Assembly: GCF_000247815.1 (NCBI RefSeq)
Contig: NC_021684.1
Coordinates: 11,453,162-11,517,161 of the forward strand
DNA length: 64,000 bases
Source: Ficedula albicollis
Taxonomy: Eukaryota; Chordata; Aves; Passeriformes; Muscicapidae
Direction of reading: 5' to 3'
Shown here: in pieces, positions 57,001 to 64,000 of the stretch
How positions within the stretch are numbered: the stretch's first letter is position 1
How the letters are laid out: every line of letters begins with the position of its first letter
Translations under genes and position numbers: made by a program
The notes under the pieces: generated by a model
The model's input: the letters and a program-made list of their open reading frames with translations, nothing else
The model's database searches: none
What the model was told of the DNA's origin: nothing

Positions 57001-60000
57001 TGTCAAGTGATAATCAAGAGGCCAGCCAGCAAACTGGCCATTCCAGATTAGACACTGAGCCTCAGCCTGATGCTTTATTCTGCTTAGGTCTCGTGGATAA
57101 AATTGATGATTTCAAGCAGTTGAGCTTGTCACACCTGGAGGATCCCCATGCTGATGTTACCCGAGGAGGAGATTATTTCTATCACAGCGACAACCCCAGG
57201 CGTCCAGAAGTAAGATGGGAAAGATAAACTATAGCAGTGATTACTTGTGTGTGAAAAAGGAATTGGGGCATGCCCCATTTCTATTTAAATGTAGAGAAAA
57301 TGGAGTGCAGACCATCACATAGGTGATTCCCTTAGTGCAGCCCTAAAGAATGAGTGCTTCTCTTGCAGAAAGCTTCCAGTCCACTCTTTTATTCTCTGTT
57401 TTCTCGAGTCTGCTGTGCTTTTAAATGAAAGGGGATGGTGCTGGGAGGTGGGTTCCACCTCTGCCTTGCTGTATTGAGGAGTACAGTCAAAACAGCTTGT
57501 TGTCAGATGGTGCTGCCTGCCTTGTTTTGCCAAAAGATGGAATGATGAGGGATGAACTAAACAAATCATGTGCTCCTGCAGCTTAATCAGAGGGGATATT
57601 ACAAAGCAGCATTTGAGCTCTCCTGTTTCAGCTGACAGCTAGCCCTGAAAAAAGGACGGCTTGAAAATCATTCTGGCTATCTCTTGCTTGGCATGAATGT
57701 TCAGAAAAAGTGTTGATAAATAAAGGATGGTCCTGTGCTGAGTTGTCTTTTCTGTGAGTTCCCTCTGTAAAACAGTCTTTCTTGTCTTCAATCTTCTCTT
57801 GTTTGTAGGTGGGAGACCTTCGTGTCTCTTTCTTCTATGCAGGTCTGAGTGGAGATGATCCCCGTTTGGGCTCTGCTGACAAGGTGAGTCTTCATCTGTT
57901 TCTGTATTTTGCAAGTTCTGTTCCCAGCTCAGTAACCAGTAAGTATTTTTCCCTCTCTTCCAAGGTGACTGTGATTGCTCGGCAGCGAGGTGATCAGCTG
58001 ATTCCTTATCATACCAAGTCTGGAGATGTTCTGGAGATTCTGTACCCTGGGGACCTCTCTGCAGAGGTGAGATACCACACTCTTCTAGTGAAGGGTTAAA
58101 ACTCAAGGTGGTAGTGAGGAAGCAGCTCTTACTCTCCTTCAGACTTGCTCTAGAGGAGGAGATACTCATATAAACATTGGCTTTTCACTCTCCTTCTGGG
58201 ACAACAGGTTGTAGCCTGTGTTTGCTTCCAGGTTTCTGCACATTCTGTCTGTTTGCTTTAAAGATTGTTTTCTCTGCCTTCTCGATTTTATTTGCTCCTT
58301 GGTTGTTTCCCACTTACAGATGCAAACACATGCTTTTGAACAGGTCACATGTAAAAATAATAAAAATCAGGGTTTAATTAAATAAACTGTAAGAGTTATT
58401 CTCTCTTCAGCTCCTAATAACAGGAGTTTAGGCTTGTTTGAAATGTTTATTACAATTGTAGCTGAGAAAGAACCTTTAGGCAGAGCATTATGCTTCAATA
58501 AATCCTGCACGCTCCAGAAATTTGGTGATTCATTTACTTCTTTTAGTAGGTTTGTTTCTATTAATGATTGTTGCACGTCCTGCTGTAACGAAAAACATAT
58601 GTCAAGAGTTTACAGGTGCTCCCAGAAGGAGTTAAAAAGGCTTTGTTTTGACTTGAAAGAGTAGCAGTAGAGTCAACTCTCTGCTGTAAGCTCTGAATCT
58701 TTGTTAGACAGAATTTTGCTTCATTGAAAATTAACTGGTTACAGGTAAATAATGCATTGAGTACTTGTATGTGCAAGTAGTCAGTCTTACACATCTCTTA
58801 CTGTTTAGTGCTTTCTCATGTCCCAGACATCTTCTTGTAGACATTTTGTTGAGCCAGAGGGTCACACAACCCATTCTGAAAATAATCAGAATTCTTGCAA
58901 AGAGATGCTTTGCTTTGCCTGATGAAATGTACACATACCTTTTAGCTTTTCTTCCCTGCATCTAGCTTGCTGTCTTTCACACACCTGTCCCTCAGCCATC
59001 AGTGGATATTGTTGCCTCTTCTCTCTTCCTTCAGAGTAAAGTCAGACTCTTCCTTCTTTATTATAGTTACTTATTAGTGTCTTATTTTCCACAGTAATGT
59101 TGAATGTATCCAAGTGCAGCAAAGCCTGTGGGTAGTGTTGAATGGTGCTTTTTAGGCTGTTTTGATTAAGAAAAGTGCCAGTTTCCCCCATGCTACACTG
59201 TTCAGTCTATTGTGTACTGCCATACTGCACAGATGCTACAGAATGAGCTGCAATGTATCTTCTGCAAGAGAAACTGTACTCCTAAAATGCTCTTGGCTCT
59301 GATTGGCTCATAATATACTGGAATTAAGAGGATCTTGAAAAAGAACAAGAAGCAGGCTGCATGTGATGGTGTTTGCTTTCAGGAGGTGTTTCAGAAGGAG
59401 CATGAGAGTAACACCATGAAGACCTGGGCCCTCCGTGTAGCTGGCTGGCTCTCAATGTTTGTGGGCATCAGCCTGATGACCCGAATCTTTTACACATTAG
59501 GTAAGTTTTTCACAGGAAGGTAAAATAATCTAGGAGTGTGATTGTAACCTCTAGAGGATTAATTCATTTGGAGAATTAGAAGAAAGAGAATCATTTGGAG
59601 AATCAGGAGGAATCTAATTTGGACTCAATTTGATTTGATGTGAAAAATCACTGTAGGCAACTGCAGATAAACAGGACCTCAAAACCAAGTGGTTGCTTTG
59701 TGAACATTTAAAACCCCCACGCAAATATCTTTTTCCAGTCTCGGAAGATCCCAGCCCAGTGTTTAACAAAATAAAAAGCTGAAGCACATGTTGGGCTGGT
59801 TCTTTCAAATCCAACTCAAGGTGCTGCAATACAATTATTTTCTGCACCCCCACACAACTGGTCCCCTCAACAGGTCCTAATCAGCAGTTGTATAGAAATA
59901 AGTTTTTTTGTCTAGTTAATTTACACTATTGTAAACAAACAGCAAAGAAAATTTTTGTTTATTCGTTTAATATAGAAAAATGCTGAAGTAAAAACAGAAA

Positions 60001-60681
60001 AATAGGACAATGCCTCACACTTGCATAAACTTCAGACATCAAAGATATCATTCACTTTGTAGCTGTGAACTTTGTTTTTTCTGTTTTATTTATCCATAGA
60101 CATGCTTCTCCAAGATGTATTGTTGCCAGAAAGGAATTTCTGTGTTAGCAGCCTTGTATCAGTTGCCCTAGTCTTGTAGCTGCAGGTTTGTCTGTCTCCT
60201 CTGCTTCTTAAGCTTTGGACAAATCTTCAGACTTCATTTTGGATTCCTTTCTGTGCGAAGAGATGAGGACAGCATTGCCTTATATGTTTAGCTGTTGCTT
60301 AGGGATCAAATGTCTTGATGATGCTCTGCTGAAATGGCTAATCCAGTGCCCTTGATAAATAGTTTGAGTCTGTCTTGTGATTGCAGCTGTTGGGGTGCAG
60401 ATCCTAAGCACGAATCAGACTTTTTTTTAAACTGTCATCTTGCCAACTACTTCATGCCATGTTTCATTCTCTCTGCAGTGGACTGGTTTCCTGTGGTGAG
60501 GGAGCTGGTTAGCGTTGGCCTGAAGGCGTTTGCAGTGTGTGTGGCCAGCTCTCTGTCGCTGCTGACCATCTCCGCGGGCTGGCTCTTCTACCGCCCGCTC
60601 TGGGCCCTGCTCCTCGCCCTGCTCTCTGCTGTGCCCATCCTGGTGGCCAGATCCCGTGTGCCACCCAAGAAGCAACAGTGA
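51008..60681 (+). CDS. TMEM43: TMEM43 (LUMA), inner nuclear membrane / ER membrane protein
   Basis: Twelve exons join in frame to 401 aa (human 400): 51008-51019, 52107-52259, 53230-53364, 54067-54161, 54881-54930, 56422-56491, 56855-56925, 57088-57209, 57809-57883, 57965-58066, 59383-59500 and 60479-60681. TMEM43 is a multi-pass protein of the inner nuclear membrane and ER that associates with emerin and lamins. The protein shows one N-terminal membrane segment (about residues 35-52), a long hydrophilic, presumably lumenal domain with the conserved [20 protein letters not shown] and [15 protein letters not shown] motifs, and three hydrophobic segments near the C-terminus, ending in a basic tail [10 protein letters not shown]. 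The serine equivalent to human Ser358, whose change to Leu causes arrhythmogenic cardiomyopathy, is present as Ser359. All junctions have GT/AG sites. It diverges from CHCHD4 and converges with XPC. Confidence 0.97.
52107..52259 (+). CDS. TMEM43: TMEM43 exon 2: first membrane segment
   Basis: 153 nt, acceptor TTTTTAACAG, donor GTAAGT. It encodes residues 5-55 including [19 protein letters not shown] and [12 protein letters not shown], the first transmembrane helix. Confidence 0.96.
53230..53364 (+). CDS. TMEM43: TMEM43 exon 3
   Basis: 135 nt, acceptor TCATTGCAG, donor GTAAAT, phase 0 at both ends. It encodes residues 56-100, [18 protein letters not shown] through GALSTSK. Confidence 0.96.
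54067..54161 (+). CDS. TMEM43: TMEM43 exon 4
   Basis: 95 nt, acceptor TTGCACAG, donor GTAAGT. It encodes [20 protein letters not shown] and then [11 protein letters not shown] plus two bases of a lysine codon. Confidence 0.96.
54881..54930 (+). CDS. TMEM43: TMEM43 exon 5
   Basis: 50 nt, acceptor TTCTCTGCAG, donor GTAAGT. It encodes [16 protein letters not shown] and ends one base into an aspartate codon. Confidence 0.96.
56422..56491 (+). CDS. TMEM43: TMEM43 exon 6
   Basis: 70 nt, acceptor TCTGTTTAG, donor GTGAGG. It encodes [20 protein letters not shown] followed by KNP, a strongly conserved block. Confidence 0.96.
56855..56925 (+). CDS. TMEM43: TMEM43 exon 7
   Basis: 71 nt, acceptor TTCCTCAG, donor GTAAGG. 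It encodes [20 protein letters not shown] followed by VLSK. The 162-bp intron after it is a multiple of three and free of in-frame stops. Confidence 0.95.
57088..57209 (+). CDS. TMEM43: TMEM43 exon 8
   Basis: 122 nt, acceptor CTGCTTAG, donor GTAAGA. It encodes [20 protein letters not shown] through [13 protein letters not shown]. Confidence 0.96.
57809..57883 (+). CDS. TMEM43: TMEM43 exon 9
   Basis: 75 nt, acceptor TTTGTAG, donor GTGAGT, phase 0 at both ends. It encodes [20 protein letters not shown] followed by GSADK. Confidence 0.95.
57965..58066 (+). CDS. TMEM43: TMEM43 exon 10
   Basis: 102 nt, acceptor CTTCCAAG, donor GTGAGA, phase 0 at both ends. It encodes [20 protein letters not shown] followed by [14 protein letters not shown]. 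Only an 81-bp intron separates it from exon 9. Confidence 0.95.
59383..59500 (+). CDS. TMEM43: TMEM43 exon 11: second membrane segment
   Basis: 118 nt, acceptor TTGCTTTCAG, donor GTAAGT. It encodes [20 protein letters not shown] followed by [19 protein letters not shown], the second hydrophobic segment. Confidence 0.96.
60479..60681 (+). CDS. TMEM43: TMEM43 exon 12: C-terminal membrane segments
   Basis: 203 coding nt to the TGA at 60679-60681, acceptor CTCTCTGCAG. It encodes two further hydrophobic stretches (around [20 protein letters not shown] and [15 protein letters not shown]) and a basic tail. The exon is much more GC-rich than its flanks. Confidence 0.96.
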
Positions 60682-62318
60682 CAAGGAGGTGCTTTGGTCT
60701 TGAACTGAGTCCTGGTTAGAACCTTCCCAAGTGCATTTCTGCCCAGTTCTTGTGGCAAGCTTACAGCAAATCACAGCTCAGCAGCGAGCACTGAAAGCTG
60801 GGGAGGGGGCTTGGATGTGGTTATTGGTACACATTATCCATAGGACCATAGGATACCGTTTGTGACACCAGCTTTGGGGGAAGAAGCATTTTGGGTGTGT
60901 GTATTGATGGTAAATTAGTGAACAAGCAGATTTGTACCTCCTACTGCTTAGTAATTCCCCCTGATTTTGAGAACGGGCAAGTCCTTGCTGGGTGGGGCAC
61001 ATTGAGTGTTTTGCAAAAAGTGCCAGCTGCATCCCATGGACCCTGGTTAGATGTCCTTAGGAAATGCGTGTGCCTGCCTCTCTCTGACAAACCCTCCCTC
61101 TGCTGCCTTTTCTTGTTTGCACAGTCAGGAACACTCTGATGTGTTTGGCAGTGTATGTGTTCAAAGGGAAAATGTAGCTTAGGTGAATTCCACACAATAT
61201 TCATGCAAGTAAACTCTCCTTTTGGACTGAAGATGTTCAAAGTCATTGATGTAATAAGTGGCCAGGTTAGCAGTGCTCTGAAGTTGGGCAGATTTATCAG
61301 GACACATTGATTTCCTCCAGGTTTTAAAAGTGTCTGAAGTTGTTCTTGGTTAAGCATCCAAATGATAGCCTGGACTACATCATTGCAGAACTGTTTCAAA
61401 AATTTCACTTCAAATTGCACTTAAAGGGATGCTCAGAGGTCATTCACCTGTAAATATAAAACCTACTGCCTTGAAACATTGATTTTTGTAACTGAATGTG
61501 TAGTCTTTAAAATAATTGGGTCTTTTGCTCTGTATACTATTCCTTTCTTTCATTTCACTTAATAAGGACAATGAACATACTCTGTGAAATTAAATAATGG
61601 ATACATTTTTGCCTGATTAATTTTCCTATATTTTAGTAGCCTAAATTGTTAGTTTTGTATCATGCCTTGTAGTGTTGTGATGGCTCGTTTTGCCTGCTGT
61701 AACAAGTACTTGAGATTAGAGACACTCTTAAGTGTCTCCACCAAGCTGGAATCTGGCTTCCAGATGGGCCCCCCTACACTACTGTGTTTTGGGGTTTTTT
61801 TACAAGTATACACAGTTCAGTACAAAAATATTTTCAGTTATGAAATCTATTTATGACCATCAGAGCAGTTCTCTGTAACAAAGGACATTGACTTGAACAT
61901 ATACAGAAGCAGACATTTGATAGAAACGGTACTGAAATAGAAATCTGAGTTAGAAGTCATAAATGTTTTGAGAATTTTAGTCCTAATTACTTTCATTCTT
62001 TTGGTATTTGAATATTGTCAGTGTGGTCTCACAGCTGTGTCCTGTCAGTGAAAGCAGGAGCAGAGTGAAGGGTGGGTACAGGAGATGGCCTTGTGCATGC
62101 CCTGGCACATGGCAGTGCTGCTGCACACTCCTCCTGCTGCTCAGCAACACCAGCTCATGCTCCAGCAGTCAGTGCTCCACAGGGAGAACCTGGGTTTCAA
62201 CTGCTGCTGTTTTGCCCATGATGAACACTAACCAGCATTACTTCCTGGAAATGAAGTGACAATTTTCTATAGAAGTGCTGAGCTTTTGTATATTTAATAA
62301 AATACAGTTTTCAAAAGG
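60682..62318 (+). other. TMEM43: TMEM43 3'UTR
   Basis: No coding similarity follows the stop codon. The best polyA signal is AATAAA at 62296-62301, giving a 3'UTR of about 1.6 kb. The end is inferred from the hexamer and from the closeness of the oppositely oriented XPC 3' end. Confidence 0.6.
62296..62301 (+). terminator. TMEM43: TMEM43 polyadenylation signal
   Basis: AATAAA within TATTTAATAAAATACAG. Cleavage would be expected about 10-30 bases downstream. Confidence 0.6.
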
Positions 62319-62409
62319 CTGGGCTGTAGACTTCGTTAAATTCAAGTATTGCATGTTTCATAGCCATTTTAAGAAGACTGGGAGTTACATGTGCATTCCA
62401 AAAACAGAC

Positions 62410-63494
62410 AATATATTCTTTTTTTCAAACTTTATTTTGATCTACAAACACAGTACAAAAATAAATTTTTTTATGAACATAATTACATGAAAGCCATTTT
62501 CTTGCATTTCAGTCTATGTGACTATGTCCAGCAATGACTAAATTTTTTTCCCCTCCATTTCTGAAGAGACTGTGTCAGTGGAATTTAGATACATAATGCT
62601 GCCAAAGAGAGATCAGTATTTCTACTACAAAATAGCAGGAAAAGCTTATGTAGATTTAACATTCCTCTCTGAAGTTTTTTAATGCTATGATACTGGATAA
62701 CAAGAATTCTGTGGTTTTAGTAAATTTTGTTCCAGCAGTGAGAATTAGCCAGTTTTACATGTTTTGCTCCAGAATAGGATCTTGATAAGCAAGGAAATAT
62801 ATTCAAACTGCTCAAGGCAGCATAATTGAACCTTAAGTTTGTAATAAGGACAGGGCTTCTCTCTTCCACAGCACAAGACTTCTGAGAGCAAAGGAAGATA
62901 GTAAGCTGAAAAGCCAAACTTACATCACAAAATGCAAGTATTCTTTAGAAAGTATTAATTCCTCCATATTCTGATTGTGGGTGGTTTTATTAGACCTTAA
63001 AGGAAGTATTTCCCCTTGAGACAGAAAGGCCAGAACTCTACCTCACCACTGATTTGAGTAAGCTATGGATCAAAGCAGACATCAGCATTCCTTTGGCCAC
63101 CTCTCTGCAGTCAGGTAAAAAGCAGCAGGGTGCTTTAATTCTGAGCAAGCAGGGAAGAATGGAAATGAGAAAAACGGGAAAAGAGACTGCTACTGATAGG
63201 AGTCCCTCAGGAAACTCAACTGTTAGTGCTGAGTGATACAAAAGAGAGCAAAAACCTCAACAAAGCTAAGTGATCTGGAAGGTGCAGCACTTCACCCAAG
63301 TCCAAGGCAAAAGGAAGAATCTAACACCTAAGTGATACCTGTGATCTCAAAGAAAAGTGGATACTGAATTAGGTTGGTCCCTGACAGCTCAGAAACACAA
63401 GTGCATAGGAAGACCCCAAGGCCCTAACTGGTAAAGGATAATTTTATCATGACTATTTTTCCTGCATCTGAAAGCAGCAAAGAACATCTTGTCA
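62410..63494 (-). other. XPC: XPC 3'UTR
   Basis: Minus-strand sequence from the XPC stop codon to the AATAAA whose complement is at 62431-62436, about 1.1 kb. No other coding feature is present. Its end faces that of TMEM43 with only about 100 bp between them. Confidence 0.6.
62431..62436 (-). terminator. XPC: XPC polyadenylation signal
   Basis: The plus strand reads TTTATT, which is AATAAA on the minus strand within CAAAATAAAGTTTG. It is the furthest canonical hexamer before the TMEM43 polyA signal. Confidence 0.55.
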
Positions 63495-63704
63495 TCACAA
63501 TTTCTCAAAAGGGAATAACTGAGCTGCTTCTCCTCTCTTTTCTCGCTTGCTCTTTTTGGCTGTTTTCTCTCCTTGTTTCTCTAGCTGGCGATTTTGGGGC
63601 CAGTACATGGCCGTGTTCCCCACTGCGCTCTCTGAGCTCGGTGCTCCTTCTTCATCAGAAGAGAAACCCTCTCCTTTTTCTGTCTCAGGTGCTGGTGGCT
63701 CATT
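63495..63704 (-). CDS. XPC: XPC, last coding exon (nucleotide-excision-repair damage sensor), 5'-partial
   Basis: On the minus strand a TTTCTTCCAG acceptor (complement at 63705-63714) precedes a 210-nt exon in phase 0 that encodes 69 residues and a TGA stop (complement at 63495-63497). The protein starts NEPPAPETEKGEGFSSDEEG, contains YWPQNRQLEKQ, a lysine-rich KKSKREKRGE segment, and ends AAQLFPFEKL. This matches the XPC C-terminus; the human protein ends SHLFPFEQL as I recall it. XPC with RAD23B and centrin-2 detects helix-distorting DNA lesions in global-genome repair, and its C-terminal region contacts centrin and TFIIH. The remaining exons lie to the right of the window. Orientation and position beside TMEM43 agree with the human locus. 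Confidence 0.93.
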   Translation of the reverse strand, partial: NEPPAPETEKGEGFSSDEEGAPSSESAVGNTAMYWPQNRQLEKQGEKTAKKSKREKRGEAAQLFPFEKL

Positions 63705-64000
63705 CTGGAAGAAACAGGTGTGAAAATCAGAAAGTCACTCTAAGAATCACTTGTAACTGCCACTTTTAAAAAGGGCTTGTCTTTGGTCACAGTGACACTG
63801 AGTGACCTTACGAAAGTTGGTTGCTCTGTTTGGGCTTCCTACCCAAAGTGCTTCTATTTCTGAACGCCAAACATTCTTGCAACACAAGCATTTTTGAGAA
63901 CGGAAGAATAAATCTTGGAAGGGGTATGATAAAACAGAAAACAGTAATGAAATTAAAAACATTAGTTCTTTGTTGAATAGCAACAAATCTTTGATTAACA
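63705..64000. other. XPC: XPC last intron (partial)
   Basis: Sequence upstream, on the minus strand, of the last XPC exon. No further exon was recognised before the window edge. Confidence 0.7.

Noticed and set aside
56754..57227. A 157-codon continuous open frame as a single TMEM43 exon
   Set aside because: It spans exons 7 and 8 and the intron between them. Clean donor and acceptor sites and alignment with TMEM43 show the middle 162 bp are intronic; kept only as a retention candidate.

Overview
This is vertebrate nuclear DNA, most likely from a bird and plausibly a songbird. The genes have many short exons with GT/AG splice sites, introns are fairly compact, interspersed repeats are sparse, and the few visible elements look like solo LTRs of the type common in birds. 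The block CHCHD4(-) / TMEM43(+) / XPC(-) is the conserved order found at human 3p25, which corresponds to a segment of chicken chromosome 12. The species assignment is inference. No bacterial or phage features are present.

Layout. (1) 1-10856: intronic or upstream sequence with microsatellites, an LTR-like block near 8.2-8.6 kb and a 60-bp degenerate tandem repeat near 9.1-9.4 kb. (2) 10857-36379, plus strand: the 3' eight exons of a netrin-4-like gene. They encode the end of the laminin N-terminal domain, three laminin-EGF repeats and the C-terminal NTR domain. The signal peptide and most of the laminin N-terminal domain must lie to the left of the window. The protein resembles netrin-4 but appears too divergent to be its orthologue, and the neighbours are not those of human NTN4, so I read it as a separate NTN4 paralogue. 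(3) 29690-32731: a perfect head-to-tail duplication of a 1521-bp unit that contains the whole third LE exon of this gene. (4) 36380-42419: the netrin-like 3'UTR, an intergenic stretch, and the downstream region of CHCHD4. (5) 42420-50337, minus strand: complete CHCHD4 (MIA40), three exons, 136 aa. (6) about 49780-51170: a CpG-rich divergent promoter shared by CHCHD4 and TMEM43, interrupted by two pure poly-G runs of 141 and 539 bases. (7) 51008-60681, plus strand: complete TMEM43, 12 exons, 401 aa. (8) 62.4-63.7 kb, minus strand: the last coding exon and 3'UTR of XPC, tail to tail with TMEM43.

Functionally these are unrelated neighbours: an extracellular-matrix netrin, a mitochondrial intermembrane-space import oxidoreductase, an inner nuclear/ER membrane protein and a DNA-damage sensor. 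The observations most worth following up are the netrin-4-like paralogue at this locus, the perfect duplication of a frame-asymmetric exon (real or an assembly error), and the poly-G runs in the shared promoter (probably a sequencing or assembly artefact). I found no evidence of a previously undescribed multi-gene system.
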